In this document: positions 17,806 through 26,845 of the stretch, in pieces
Layout: each line of letters begins with the position of its first letter
How positions within the stretch are numbered: position 1 is the stretch's first letter
NCBI RefSeq assembly: GCF_025564085.1
Contig: NZ_JAMGZJ010000078.1
Location: 248,001 to 312,000 of the forward strand
DNA: 64,000 nucleotides
Direction: 5' to 3'
From: Silvania confinis
GTDB lineage: Bacteria > Pseudomonadota > Gammaproteobacteria > Enterobacterales > Enterobacteriaceae
Notes under the pieces: model-generated
Told to the model about the DNA's origin: nothing
Database searches by the model: none
The model's input: only the letters and a program-made list of their open reading frames with translations
Translations under genes and position numbers: made by a program

Positions 17806-17939
17806 CGGTTGATGATCTGGTGGCGGACATTGCCACCATCTTTCACTGGTCGCCGTCCGTCACTGACGTTATGCCGCTAACGGATGTGCTGGAGTGGCGA
17901 CATAAAGCCATTCTGCGAAGCGGGGCCAGCGATGAGTGA
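17503..17939 (+). CDS. Tail assembly fusion gpE+E' by -1 frameshift
   Basis: A T-TTT-TTA heptamer (17760-17766) sits in the E reading frame in the X-XXY-YYZ phasing needed for -1 slippage. Reading on in the -1 frame adds 57 residues beginning IEEVGACRFAD and containing DLVADIATIFHW, which resembles the P2 E' (GpE family) domain. The fusion would be about 145 residues (P2 142). The E' frame ends 8 bp inside the start of T, as in P2. This is a programmed shift, not a sequencing error. Confidence 0.88.
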
Positions 17940-20900
17940 CAAAAACCTGCGCCTGCAGGTGATTCTGAATGCGGTTGATAGGCTCACCCGCCCCTTCCGT
18001 TCCGCGCAGGCCAGCTCGAAAGAGCTGGCAGCGGCCGTCCAGCAAAGCCGCGCCCGCCTTAAAGAGTTAGATACCCAGGCGGGAAAAATTGAGGGTTTTC
18101 GCAAGGCCAGCGCGCAGCTGGCAGTCACCGGCAACAGTCTTAAAGCCGCACGCGAAGAAGCGGCGAAACTCGCCACGCAGTTTAACGCCACCAGTCGCCC
18201 GACAGCAGCGCAGACCCGACTCCTTGAGCAGGCAAAAAGCCGCGTAACGGATCTGCAGGGCAAATACAACGGCCTGCGCCAGTCGGTCCAGCGTCAGCGT
18301 CTTGCGCTGAATGAAGCCGGGCTGGACACGAAAAAGCTCAGCAGCGCGCAGCGTGAACTCCGGCAGAACGCCGACGAAACCCGCCAGGCGCTGGACCGTC
18401 AGATGAAATCCCTGAAACGCCTGGGCGAACAGCAGGCGCGGATGAATGCGGTCCGCGATCAGTATTCCCGCCGTCTCGAAGTGCGGGACAGGATTGCCGG
18501 TGCCGGGGCCACAACAACCGCAGCCGGGCTGGCGATGGGCGCGCCGGTGATGGCGGCGGTGAAAAGCTACGCCAGCATGGAAGATGCCATGAAAGGCGTG
18601 GCGAAGCAGGTCAACGGCTTGCGTGATGACAACGGCAACCGCACCGCCCGGTTCTATGAAATGCAGGACGCCATCAAGGCTGCCAGTGAACAGCTGCCGA
18701 TGGAAAACGGCGCGGTGGATTATGCCGCGCTGGTTGAAGGCGGGGCACGCATGAACGTGGCGAACCCGAATGATTCCTGGGCGGATCAGAAGCGCGACCT
18801 GCTGGCGTTTGCCAGCACGGCGGCTAAGGCATCTACGGCGTTTGAACTGCCGGCCGATGAGCTGTCCGAGGGGCTGGGGAAAATCGCCAGTCTGTATAAG
18901 GTGCCGACCCGCAACATTGAACAGCTGGGTGATGCACTGAACTATCTGGACGATAACGCCATGTCCAAAGGGGCAGACATTATCGACGTGCTGCAGCGTA
19001 TGGGGGGCGTGGCTGACCGTCTCGACTATCGCAAGGCCGCCGCGCTCGGCTCCACGTTCCTGTCTTTAGGTGCTGCGCCGGAAATCGCTGCCAGTGCGTC
19101 AAACGCCATGGTGCGTGAGTTGTCCATTGCCACTATGCAGAGTAAGCGCTTCTTCGAAGGCATGGACCTGCTGAAGCTCAATCCGGCAGAGATTGAAAAG
19201 CAGATGACCACCGACGCCATCGGCACCATCCAGCGCGTGCTGGAAAAGGTTAACCGTCTGCCGCAGGACAAACGCCTGTCTGCCATGACCATGTTATTTG
19301 GCAAAGAGTTTGGCGATGATGCGGCGAAGCTCGCCAATAACCTGCCGGAGCTGCAGCGCCAGCTCAGACTCACCTCCGGCGGGAGTGCGAACGGCTCCAT
19401 GCAGAAAGAATCCGATATCAACAAGGATTCATTATCCGCGCAATGGTTGCTGGTTAAGACGGGGGCGGCCAATACGCTCAGCAGCCTGGGAGAAACCCTG
19501 CGTGCGCCACTGATGGAAATCATGGACGCAGTTAAGCGCGTGACGGGTGTAATGCGTCGTTGGGTTGAAGCCAACCCGGAACTGGCGGGCCGGTTAATGA
19601 AGATTGCCGCCGTTGTGGCGTCGGTAACGCTTGCCCTGGGCACGCTTGCTATCGCCATGGCCGCCGTTCTGGGACCGATAGCCCTACTCCGCTTTGGTAT
19701 GAAGTCACTCGCTATTACCGGGCTGGGCAGGCTCAGTCCTTTGCTGGGGCGTCTGAGCCAGGTATTAACATCCTTCGCGCCGGGGCTTTTTAGCTCTGGC
19801 GAGGCATTTAAAAAGTTATTCGCATTGTTCTCAGGAAACGATGCCGGCGATACCGTCAGCTGGATAGGACGTATCCGCGAAGCACTCAGCGGTGGCGGTA
19901 ATGATGACGATGGGGGCGGGATCCTTGATGCTTTTCGTGATGGCGCTCTGGACAAAATTAAGGAACATGCCCAGCAGGCGGGGGAAGTTCTGGTCTCGTC
20001 TTTCCGTAACCCTGGCGAAGCCGTTCGACAGCTTTCAACCCGAATCAGTGGGTTAGCCAGTGCAGCCTTCGCTCCGTTGATAGCCTCGGTTCGGGGGGCG
20101 GGTGGCGTGCTCAGGTGGCTGGTCATGTCGCCGTTTGCGCTATTGCGTGCGGCTATCATCGGCATTGGTAGCCTGTTGGGCGTATTGCTAAGCCCTGTAG
20201 GACTTGTTATCGCAGCGCTTGCCGGGGTGGCACTGGTTGTCTGGAAATACTGGCAGCCTATCAGCGCATTTTTGGGTGGCGTGGTGGAAGGATTCAAAGC
20301 CGCTGCTGCGCCCATCAGCGCTGCCTTTGAGCCGCTCAGGCCTGTGTTTCAGTGGATAGGTGACAAGGTGCAGGCGCTGTGGGGATGGTTCACGGATTTG
20401 TTAGCGCCGGTAAAAGCGACCTCCGAGGAACTGAGCAGCGCGGCGGCGATGGGGCGACGGTTTGGTGAAACGCTGGCGGAAGGTCTCAGTATGGTGATGC
20501 ACCCCCTTGAGTCGCTGAAATCTGGCGTGTCGTGGCTGCTGGATAAGCTCGGTATTGTCAGCCAGGAAGCGGCAAAAGCCAGACTGCCTGAGCAGGTCAC
20601 TCGCCAGCTTCCCGCCACGGTGAATGCTGACGGCAAGGTCATGCTGCCGCCTGGCGGATTTCCGTCAATGGGCTTTGCGGGTATGTACGACAACGGCGGA
20701 GCCATTCCTCGCGGCCAGTTTGGCATCGTGGGGGAGAACGGCCCGGAAATCGTAAACGGACCGGCCAGTGTGACCAGCAGGCGGCGCACGGCGGCGCTGG
20801 CGTCCGTGGTGGCCGGAGCGATGGGTGTGGCGGCTGCACCTGCAGAGGCGGCACCGTTGCACCCGTTCAGCCTGCCAGTCAGGGCATATCAGGTGCAGCC

Positions 20901-21090
20901 GGTGAAGGCTGAAAGCCCGCAACCGGTGATCCGCTATGAGATTAACGCGCCGATTCATATCACCACTCAGCCCGGACAAAGTGCGCAGGACATTGCGCGT
21001 GAAGTAGCACGGCAGCTTGATGAGCGCGAACGGCGGGGCAGAGCGAAAGCGCGCAGCAATTACAGCGATCAGGGGGGATACGATTCATGA
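17932..21090 (+). CDS. T: Tail tape measure protein gpT
   Basis: This is the tape measure protein that sets tail length, 1052 residues against 815 in P2. The first 200 residues are predicted coiled coil. Hydrophobic segments lie at about 560-580 and 730-760, and a GG-rich C-terminal region follows. The start ATG at 17932 overlaps the E' stop; an in-frame start at 17884 would lie within E' and is rejected. Longer T predicts a longer tail than P2 if other parameters are equal. Confidence 0.94.
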   Translation: MSDKNLRLQVILNAVDRLTRPFRSAQASSKELAAAVQQSRARLKELDTQAGKIEGFRKASAQLAVTGNSLKAAREEAAKLATQFNATSRPTAAQTRLLEQAKSRVTDLQGKYNGLRQSVQRQRLALNEAGLDTKKLSSAQRELRQNADETRQALDRQMKSLKRLGEQQARMNAVRDQYSRRLEVRDRIAGAGATTTAAGLAMGAPVMAAVKSYASMEDAMKGVAKQVNGLRDDNGNRTARFYEMQDAIKAASEQLPMENGAVDYAALVEGGARMNVANPNDSWADQKRDLLAFASTAAKASTAFELPADELSEGLGKIASLYKVPTRNIEQLGDALNYLDDNAMSKGADIIDVLQRMGGVADRLDYRKAAALGSTFLSLGAAPEIAASASNAMVRELSIATMQSKRFFEGMDLLKLNPAEIEKQMTTDAIGTIQRVLEKVNRLPQDKRLSAMTMLFGKEFGDDAAKLANNLPELQRQLRLTSGGSANGSMQKESDINKDSLSAQWLLVKTGAANTLSSLGETLRAPLMEIMDAVKRVTGVMRRWVEANPELAGRLMKIAAVVASVTLALGTLAIAMAAVLGPIALLRFGMKSLAITGLGRLSPLLGRLSQVLTSFAPGLFSSGEAFKKLFALFSGNDAGDTVSWIGRIREALSGGGNDDDGGGILDAFRDGALDKIKEHAQQAGEVLVSSFRNPGEAVRQLSTRISGLASAAFAPLIASVRGAGGVLRWLVMSPFALLRAAIIGIGSLLGVLLSPVGLVIAALAGVALVVWKYWQPISAFLGGVVEGFKAAAAPISAAFEPLRPVFQWIGDKVQALWGWFTDLLAPVKATSEELSSAAAMGRRFGETLAEGLSMVMHPLESLKSGVSWLLDKLGIVSQEAAKARLPEQVTRQLPATVNADGKVMLPPGGFPSMGFAGMYDNGGAIPRGQFGIVGENGPEIVNGPASVTSRRRTAALASVVAGAMGVAAAPAEAAPLHPFSLPVRAYQVQPVKAESPQPVIRYEINAPIHITTQPGQSAQDIAREVARQLDERERRGRAKARSNYSDQGGYDS

Positions 21091-21572
21091 TGATGGTGTT
21101 TGGTTTGTATGTGTTTATGCTGCGCACCGTGCCGTATCAGGAGCTGCAGTACCAGCGCAGTTGGCGGCACGCGGCTAACAACCGGGTGAACCGCCGTCCG
21201 TCCACGCAGTTTCTTGGCCCGGATAACGACTCACTGACGCTTTCCGGCGTGCTGCTGCCGGAAGTCACCGGCGGCAGGCTGTCACTGCTGGCGCTGGAGC
21301 AGATGGCGGAGCTGGGCAAAGCGTGGCCCCTGATTGAGGGCAGCGGCACTATCTACGGCATGTATGTAATCGAAAGTCTGAGTCAGACCAAAACGGAGTT
21401 TTTTGAAAGCGGGATGCCGCGCCGAATTGAGTTCACGCTGACTCTGAAACGGGTGGATGAGTCGCTGTCGGAGATGTTTGGCAGCCTGAGCGACCAGCTT
21501 AGCAACCTGCAGGACACGGCAGCGTCTGCCATTGGCAAAGTGAAAAATATGGCGGGAGGGTTGCTCTCATGA
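21087..21572 (+). CDS. U: Tail protein gpU
   Basis: This tail completion protein, 161 residues (P2 159), sits near the tail tip and has the family segment QELQYQRSWRHAANNRVNR. Three tandem ATG codons occur at the start, and the first overlaps the T stop. It overlaps D by 4 bp. Confidence 0.94.
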   Translation: MMMVFGLYVFMLRTVPYQELQYQRSWRHAANNRVNRRPSTQFLGPDNDSLTLSGVLLPEVTGGRLSLLALEQMAELGKAWPLIEGSGTIYGMYVIESLSQTKTEFFESGMPRRIEFTLTLKRVDESLSEMFGSLSDQLSNLQDTAASAIGKVKNMAGGLLS

Positions 21573-22669
21573 CTCTGAGTAGCCGTCTCCAGAATCTGAC
21601 CAGCAAAAGCCCGGCGTTCAGCATCACCATCGAAGGCAAAGACGTGACGACGGTGATGGACGCGCGCCTGATGAGCCTGACATTGACCGATAACCGGGGC
21701 TTTGAAGCGGACCAGCTCGATCTGGAGCTGGACGACGCCGACGGCCTGGTTGCCCTGCCGCGTCGCGGAGCGGTGATCCATCTGGCGCTGGGCTGGAAAG
21801 GCCAGCCGCTGTTCCCGAAAGGGGCATTCACCGTGGATGAGATTGAGCATTCCGGCGCACCTGACCGGCTGACTATCCGTGCGCGCAGCGCTGACTTTCG
21901 CGAAACCCTGAACACCCGCCGTGAAAAGTCCTGGCATCAGACCACGGTGGGCGAGGTGGTGAAGGACATTGCCGTACGCCACAAGCTGAAACTGGCGCTG
22001 GGCAAGGACCTGACAGAGAAAGCGCTGGACCATCTGGATCAGACCAATGAAAGCGACGCGAGTTTCCTGATGAAGCTGGCGCGCCAGTACGGGGCGATTG
22101 CGTCCGTGAAAGACGGGAACCTGCTGTTTATCCGACAGGGGCAGGGCAGAACGGCCAGCGGCAAACAGCTGCCGGTTATCACCATCACCCGCCAGGCTGG
22201 CGACGGTCATCGGTTTAGCCTGTCTGACCGTGGTGCTTATACCGGCGTTATTGCCAGCTGGCTGCATACCCGTGAGCCGAAGAAGAAAGAGACCATGCAG
22301 GTAAAGCGACGGCGAAAGAAAACCGCCGCACCCAAAAAGCCGGAGGCGAAGCAGGGGGATTATCTGGTGGGCACGGATGAAAATGTGCTGGTTCTGAACC
22401 GCACCTATGCCAACCGCAGCAATGCAGAACGTGCAGCAAAGATGCAGTGGGAGCGTCTGCAGCGCGGGGTGGCGTCGTTCTCCCTGCAGCTCGCAGAAGG
22501 GCGGGCGGATCTCTATACCGAAATGCCGGTGAAGGTCAGCGGATTCAAGCAGCCGATTGATGATGCGGAGTGGACTATCGCCACACTGACGCATACGGTC
22601 AATCCGGATAGTGGATTTACGACCAGTCTGGATCTCGAAGTGAAAATTGATGAGTTCGAAATTGAATGA
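21569..22669 (+). CDS. D: Baseplate hub / late control protein gpD
   Basis: This is the tail hub protein of the gp27-like fold, 366 residues (P2 387), connecting spike gpV to the tube. Its DLELDDADGLVALPRRGAVI region and a basic KRRRKKTAAPKKPEAK linker are typical. It is the last structural gene of the F operon. Confidence 0.95.
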   Translation: MTLSSRLQNLTSKSPAFSITIEGKDVTTVMDARLMSLTLTDNRGFEADQLDLELDDADGLVALPRRGAVIHLALGWKGQPLFPKGAFTVDEIEHSGAPDRLTIRARSADFRETLNTRREKSWHQTTVGEVVKDIAVRHKLKLALGKDLTEKALDHLDQTNESDASFLMKLARQYGAIASVKDGNLLFIRQGQGRTASGKQLPVITITRQAGDGHRFSLSDRGAYTGVIASWLHTREPKKKETMQVKRRRKKTAAPKKPEAKQGDYLVGTDENVLVLNRTYANRSNAERAAKMQWERLQRGVASFSLQLAEGRADLYTEMPVKVSGFKQPIDDAEWTIATLTHTVNPDSGFTTSLDLEVKIDEFEIE

Positions 22670-22736
22670 TTAGTTCCAAATTGAGAACAGTAATGTATCA
22701 TTATTGCGAACTGGTTAAGAGTGAGGGCTGAACGAA

Positions 22737-22952
22737 ATGATGAATTGTCCGATGTGCGGCCAGGCCGCGCATACACGCAGTAGCTTTCAGGTTTCCAGTG
22801 AAACCAAAGAACGATACAACCAGTGCACCAATATTGAGTGCGGGCATACATTCGTGACACATGAGACTTTTGTGCGATCTGTCTGCCGACCGCAAAAAAT
22901 CAGCGCCGCACCGCCTCATCCGAAAGGAATGCAGGAACAATTAGCTTACTGA
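22737..22952 (+). CDS. ogr: Late gene activator Ogr
   Basis: This zinc-binding activator directs RNA polymerase to P2-type late promoters through TGT-N12-ACA sites. It has 71 residues (P2 72). Zinc ligands are the two Cys of CPMC near the N-terminus plus CTNIEC further on. Two overlapping ATG codons (22737 and 22740) are possible starts. Its predicted targets in this window are the dyads before P/O, V and FI. Confidence 0.96.
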   Translation: MMNCPMCGQAAHTRSSFQVSSETKERYNQCTNIECGHTFVTHETFVRSVCRPQKISAAPPHPKGMQEQLAY

Positions 22953-22957
22953 TACTG

Positions 22958-22979
22958 ACCCGCCGCTGGCGGGTTTTTT
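22958..22979 (+). terminator. Terminator after ogr
   Basis: A 7-bp stem ACCCGCC/GGCGGGT with a GCT loop is followed by a run of six T. It closes the right end of prophage transcription before the attachment region. Confidence 0.9.
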
Positions 22980-23085
22980 ATTACCTGTTGCCGCCATGGC
23001 AAAAGCGCTGCCGCCACTTTGTCGCCACACAGGAAAGAGTGACGACATAAGTGATTGATTTTACGGAGTATGAATTTCAGGCAAC
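22980..23085. other. Prophage right-end attachment region (attR side)
   Basis: There is no gene here. Three direct repeats of TG(C/T)CGCCA at 22989-22996, 23009-23016 and 23020-23027 could be integrase arm-type sites. The core is expected at or just inside the rybB 3' end, where host sequence resumes. Attachment-site status is inferred from position. Confidence 0.5.
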
Positions 23086-23129
23086 AAAAAACCCATCAAC
23101 CTTGAACCAAAAATGGCGGGGTTGATGGG
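23086..23129 (-). terminator. RybB terminator hairpin
   Basis: Perfect 10-bp stem GGTTGATGGG/CCCATCAACC followed by six T on the minus strand. It is also the probable prophage crossover region. Confidence 0.9.
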
Positions 23130-23166
23130 CTCCACAAATTGGGGGACATCAAAGAAAAGCAGTGGC
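23086..23166 (-). ncRNA. rybB: RybB small regulatory RNA
   Basis: The strand reads GCCACTGCTTTTC at the 5' end, the conserved seed of RybB, and is nearly identical to my memory of the E. coli RNA along its 81 nt. RybB is a Hfq-dependent, sigma-E-induced RNA that represses outer-membrane porin mRNAs with its 5' seed. It ends in a 10-bp terminator stem and a T run. Its position next to ybjL is as in E. coli; the usual other neighbour rcdA is displaced by the prophage. Confidence 0.95.
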
Positions 23167-23171
23167 AATAG

Positions 23172-23199
23172 TTATGACTGACGTATGAACGAAAAGTTC
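23172..23199 (-). promoter_or_regulatory. Sigma-E-like promoter of rybB
   Basis: On the minus strand GAACTT, a 16-bp spacer and TCATAA lie 5 bp before the RybB 5' end. The -35 matches the sigma-E consensus GAACTT; the -10 is a weaker match to TCTGA/TCAAA. Confidence 0.75.
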
Positions 23200-23241
23200 T
23201 GCGCATCACGAATTTTTTTTCGTCACGCGCGCGGCTCTTCG

Positions 23242-24927
23242 TTACCCCAACCCTGGCCAGATGATGATGATTAAGGTCCCCGCCAGCGTTAACAGCACGT
23301 TAGCGATAGCATAGGTGCCTGCGTACCCCAGCGCCGGAATGTTGCTGCGCGCGGTGTCGCTGATGATTTCCATCGCTGGCGCACAGGTGCGCGCGCCCAT
23401 CATCGCGCCAAACAGCATGGCGCGGTTCATGCGCAGCACGTAAGCGCCAAACAGGAAACAGATCACTACCGGCACCAGACTGACGATCAGCCCGGCCACC
23501 AGCATCTGCCAGCCGACGGCACCCAGGCTGTGGCTGATGCCGCTGCCCGCGCTTAAGCCTACGCCCGCCATAAACACCATCAGGCCAAACTCTTTCACCA
23601 TATTCAGCGCACCCTGGGGGATATAGCCGAAGGTCGGGTGGTTAGCACGCAGGAAGCCGAGCATGATCCCGGCGAACAGCAGGCCCGCGGCGTTACCGAT
23701 ACCGAAGCTAAAGTTGCTGAACTGGAATGTGATCATCCCAATCATCAGGCCGACGATAAAGAAGGCGCAGAAAGCCAGCAGATCGGTCACCTGACTGTGG
23801 ATGGAGATAAAGCCGATGCGGTCGGCGACGGTTTTAACGCGGCGCGTGTCGCCGCTCACCTGCAGCACATCACCCTTGTTCAGCACGATGTTGTCGTCGA
23901 TTGGCATCTCAATCTGGCTGCGGATCACCCGGTTTAAGAAACAGCCGTGATCGGTCAGCTTAAGCTGTCCCAGGCGGCGGCCGACGGCGTTGTGGTTCTT
24001 GACCACGATCTCTTCGGTGACGATGCGCATGTCCAGCAGGTCGCGGTCGAACACCTCTTTACCGTTACGGAAGCTCGGGTCGAGGCGCGCGTGTGCATCC
24101 GGGTAGCCCACCAGCGCAATATCGTCGCCCATCTGCAATACCGCGTCGCCATCCGGGTTCGCCAGGATGCCGTTACGGCGAATACGTTCGATGTAGCAGC
24201 CGGTCTGACGATAAATGCCCAACTCGCGCAGGTTTTTACCGTCGGCCCAGGCCACCAGCTCTGGCCCCACGCGATAGGCGCGGATCACCGGGAGATACAC
24301 TTTGCGTTTGCTGTCGGTGTCCAGGCCGCGCTCGCGGGCGATTTGCTGGGCGCTGGTCTGCAGATCCTGGTGCTGGAGTTTGGGTAAATAACGCGCGCCA
24401 ACAATCAAGCTGACGAGGCCAATCAGATAGGTCAGGGCATAGCCCAGGCTTAAGTGGTCCAGCGCCAGCGACAATTGGGCATCACTCAGGCCGAGATGGC
24501 GTAGCGTATCTCCCGCGCCCACCAGCACCGGCGTCGAGGTCATCGAACCGGCCAGCATGCCCGCCGTTAATCCGATATCCCAGCCAAACAGTTTGCCTAA
24601 GCCAAGCGCAATAAGCAGGGCGCTGCCGACCATAACCAGCGCCAGCATCAGATAATTCTTACCGTCGCGGAAAAAAATAGAAAAAAAGTTGGGGCCGGCT
24701 TCAACACCTACGCAAAAAATAAACAGCATAAAACCGAGGTTCAGGGCGTCGGTGTTAATACTGAAATGCTGCTGGCCTAATAATAACGAAACCACTAAAA
24801 CGCCAATGGAATTACCGAGTTGGATCGATCCCAGACGTAATTTCCCCAGGCAAAGACCCAGAGCCAGTACCACAAATAATAACAGGATGTAATTCCCGTT
24901 TAACAATTCTGCGACGTTTATGTTCAC
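23242..24927 (-). CDS. ybjL: Predicted transporter YbjL (AspT/YidE antiporter family)
   Basis: This inner-membrane protein has 561 residues, identical in length to E. coli YbjL. It has two membrane blocks (about 10-190 and 375-560), each of the aspartate-alanine exchanger type. Two regulatory TrkA-C/RCK_C-like domains lie between them (about 200-370, for example [11 protein letters not shown] and [19 protein letters not shown]). The substrate is not established; some reports implicate it in anaerobic glutamate or succinate export. A strong promoter lies upstream. Confidence 0.94.
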   Translation of the reverse strand: MNINVAELLNGNYILLLFVVLALGLCLGKLRLGSIQLGNSIGVLVVSLLLGQQHFSINTDALNLGFMLFIFCVGVEAGPNFFSIFFRDGKNYLMLALVMVGSALLIALGLGKLFGWDIGLTAGMLAGSMTSTPVLVGAGDTLRHLGLSDAQLSLALDHLSLGYALTYLIGLVSLIVGARYLPKLQHQDLQTSAQQIARERGLDTDSKRKVYLPVIRAYRVGPELVAWADGKNLRELGIYRQTGCYIERIRRNGILANPDGDAVLQMGDDIALVGYPDAHARLDPSFRNGKEVFDRDLLDMRIVTEEIVVKNHNAVGRRLGQLKLTDHGCFLNRVIRSQIEMPIDDNIVLNKGDVLQVSGDTRRVKTVADRIGFISIHSQVTDLLAFCAFFIVGLMIGMITFQFSNFSFGIGNAAGLLFAGIMLGFLRANHPTFGYIPQGALNMVKEFGLMVFMAGVGLSAGSGISHSLGAVGWQMLVAGLIVSLVPVVICFLFGAYVLRMNRAMLFGAMMGARTCAPAMEIISDTARSNIPALGYAGTYAIANVLLTLAGTLIIIIWPGLG

Positions 24928-25023
24928 GGAGGATAACTTTTCGTTTACCAGTAAGTGGTTGAATGAATGGACTATTTAGGCTATGTTTTCGCTGTAGGGA
25001 GAGCAGGCTACACCTGATCGCGC

Positions 25024-25052
25024 ATTATAGTTAGCTCACAAAAAAATATCAA
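25024..25052 (-). promoter_or_regulatory. Sigma-70 promoter of ybjL
   Basis: On the minus strand TTGATA, exactly 17 bp, then TATAAT. This near-consensus promoter predicts a 90-nt leader before the ybjL start codon. Confidence 0.8.
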
Positions 25053-25199
25053 ATAATTAGTTTATTTTTAACAGTTCCCGGTATTCGATGGCGATGAAAT
25101 CATCACCGGCTGTTTCAGGCATGGAATGCCGCTTTACTCATCTAATTGGATGTCTACGTGAAGAAAAATGTATTTGCCTGACAGGGCAGGAGGGAGAGT

Positions 25200-25595
25200 T
25201 TGAATATTAAACGTAACTGGCCGGGGATCGCGTGCTGCTTTTTAGTGTTTACGGCGGTGTGTATCGGCCTGACATTCAATATGCAAGGCGCATTTATCGC
25301 CTCCGGACATCCTGAGCTGGGTCTGCTGTTCTTTACCCTGCCGGGGATTGCGGCAAGCGTTGTGTCGCGCGGTGGAGAAGTGGTCAGATCGCTGGTTGGG
25401 GCGATTCTTGCTGCACCAATATGCCTGGTGGTGATGCGTCTGGTGTTTAACCCCTCGCGCACGATAGTGCAGGAGCTGGCGTGGCTGTTGAGCGGGGTAT
25501 TCTGGTGTGCGCTAGGGGCGCTGTTCTTTCTGTTTGTACGCCGGGTGTTCGAGCATCGTCGCGAAAACAAAAACGCCCTCCGGGGAGGGCGCTAA
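25200..25595 (+). CDS. ybjM: Inner membrane protein YbjM
   Basis: This small membrane protein of unknown function has 131 residues (E. coli about 125). Four predicted helices lie at about 8-28, 36-55, 62-82 and 92-115, and the tail is Arg/Lys-rich. The start codon is TTG, supported by a strong AGGAGG site just upstream (in caggagggagagtTTG). It converges on grxA, and its 3' end contains the grxA terminator. Confidence 0.85.
   Translation: MNIKRNWPGIACCFLVFTAVCIGLTFNMQGAFIASGHPELGLLFFTLPGIAASVVSRGGEVVRSLVGAILAAPICLVVMRLVFNPSRTIVQELAWLLSGVFWCALGALFFLFVRRVFEHRRENKNALRGGR
25564..25591 (-). terminator. Terminator of grxA
   Basis: On the minus strand the stem CGCCCTCC/GGAGGGCG is followed by TTTTTGTTTT. 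It lies inside the end of the opposing ybjM gene. Confidence 0.85.
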
Positions 25596-25598
25596 CAG

Positions 25599-25868
25599 CT
25601 ACTGGGCAGCGAACAGCCCCAGGTGCTCTTTGGCGTAGGCTTCAAAATCGGTAAAGCCGCCGATGTGGGTCTGGTCGAGGAAGATCTGCGGCACGGTTTC
25701 AACCGGTTTACCCACGGTCTTCTCCAGGTCGGCTTTGGAAATGCCTTCCGCGTGAATGTCCACGTAGCGGTAGTTAAAATCTTCACGCTCGGCGGTCAGT
25801 TTTTCTGCCAGATCTTTAGCGCGCACACAGTAAGGGCAACCCGGACGTCCAAAAATTACTGCAAACAT
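25599..25868 (-). CDS. grxA: Glutaredoxin 1
   Basis: This glutathione-dependent dithiol oxidoreductase reduces ribonucleotide reductase and, in E. coli, resets OxyR. It has 89 residues (E. coli 85), the difference being a C-terminal extension. The active site is C11-P-Y-C14, with the cis-Pro motif TVPQ and the GSH-binding GGFTDFE. In E. coli grxA belongs to the OxyR regulon; the upstream region has only a weak OxyR-like half (25960-25974). Confidence 0.97.
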   Translation of the reverse strand: MFAVIFGRPGCPYCVRAKDLAEKLTAEREDFNYRYVDIHAEGISKADLEKTVGKPVETVPQIFLDQTHIGGFTDFEAYAKEHLGLFAAQ

Positions 25869-26049
25869 TTCTCTCTCCTGAATCTAAGCCTGACGGCGAA
25901 TGCTGCCTATATTGCCGATAACACCCGGTAATGAAAAGCAGGTTCTGCCTGTTGCATTGATATCTACAGGCTATATTTGGCCAATTACAGCGCCGTTATC
26001 TTTGCCTATACTGGCCAATATTGTCAGTTAAGCCGTAAAGAGAGACCCG

Positions 26050-26772
26050 ATGACGCCAGTAATAGATTTGCTTCGTTCCCACCGCTCGATCCGCCATTAC
26101 ACCGACCAACCTATCAGCGATGCTCAGCGCGAGGCGATTATTGCCAGCGCGCAAGGCACCTCCAGCTCCAGCTTTTTACAGTGCAGCTCGATCATTCGGG
26201 TAACCGACCCGGCGATGCGTGAACAGCTAGTGACGCTCACCGGCGGGCAACAGCACGTGGCGCAGGCAGCAGAATTTTGGGTGTTCTGTGCCGATTTTAA
26301 TCGTCATCTGCAGATTTGCCCTGAGGCCCAGCTCGGCCTGGCAGAACAGCTGCTGCTCGGCGTGGTGGATACCGCCATGCTGGCGCAAAACGCGCTGACG
26401 GCAGCAGAGTCACTGGGGCTGGGTGGGGTCTATATCGGCGGGATTCGTAACAGCATCGAGGCGGTGACCGACCTGCTGCAACTGCCAAAACACGTTCTGC
26501 CGCTGTTCGGTCTGTGTCTGGGCTGGCCGGCAGATAACCCGGACGTTAAGCCACGCCTGCCTGCAGCGATGGCGGTGCATGAAAACCACTACCAGCCGGT
26601 CGATCCCGCCGTGCTGGCGCAGTACGACGAGGAGCTGGCGAACTACTATCTCGCCCGCGCGACCAATAATCGTCGCGATACCTGGAGCGATCATATCCAG
26701 CGCACCATCATTAAAGAGAACCGCCCGTTTATTCTTGATTATTTGCATAAACAGGGCTGGGCGACGCGATAA
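26050..26772 (+). CDS. nfsA: Oxygen-insensitive NADPH nitroreductase NfsA
   Basis: This FMN-dependent nitroreductase makes two-electron reductions of nitroaromatics and quinones with NADPH. It has 240 residues, equal to E. coli NfsA. It starts with the FMN-binding [16 protein letters not shown] and contains [17 protein letters not shown]. In E. coli ybjC precedes it in the same operon, but here only 181 bp separate it from grxA and no YbjC frame is present. rimK follows by 73 bp. Confidence 0.97.
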   Translation: MTPVIDLLRSHRSIRHYTDQPISDAQREAIIASAQGTSSSSFLQCSSIIRVTDPAMREQLVTLTGGQQHVAQAAEFWVFCADFNRHLQICPEAQLGLAEQLLLGVVDTAMLAQNALTAAESLGLGGVYIGGIRNSIEAVTDLLQLPKHVLPLFGLCLGWPADNPDVKPRLPAAMAVHENHYQPVDPAVLAQYDEELANYYLARATNNRRDTWSDHIQRTIIKENRPFILDYLHKQGWATR

Positions 26773-26845
26773 GTCCATTTTTCCTGCGCCTGCCTGCGTG
26801 TATGATACGCAGGCTTTTGACCAGATCTTATCTGAGAGGTGCAGG

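Larger units (their letters stand above)
1..23085. mobile_element. P2-like prophage, right (late-gene) part
   Basis: Gene order Q-P (leftward) then O-N-M-L-X-lysis-R-S-V-W-J-I-H-G-FI-FII-E/E'-T-U-D-ogr is the P2 late-gene map, and nearly every product has the length expected from P2. The prophage is integrated so that ogr lies at the host side, next to rybB; int, C, cox, B and A must lie left of the window. The right boundary is inferred from where recognisable host sequence (the rybB 3' end) begins. All structural frames look intact, so the element may be functional, but the early half cannot be judged. Confidence 0.95.

Noticed and set aside
19026..20315. A 429-codon reverse-strand open frame inside T
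   Set aside because: It is a shadow frame of the tape measure gene, biased in Ser/Ala/Pro, with no ribosome site or domain.
25960..25974. OxyR-like half site ATAT-N7-CTAT before grxA
   Set aside because: Only one half matches; the second tetranucleotide pair is poor, so I do not call it an OxyR operator.
25977..26222. 81-codon frame as a possible ybjC remnant
   Set aside because: It overlaps nfsA in another frame and its translation does not resemble YbjC.
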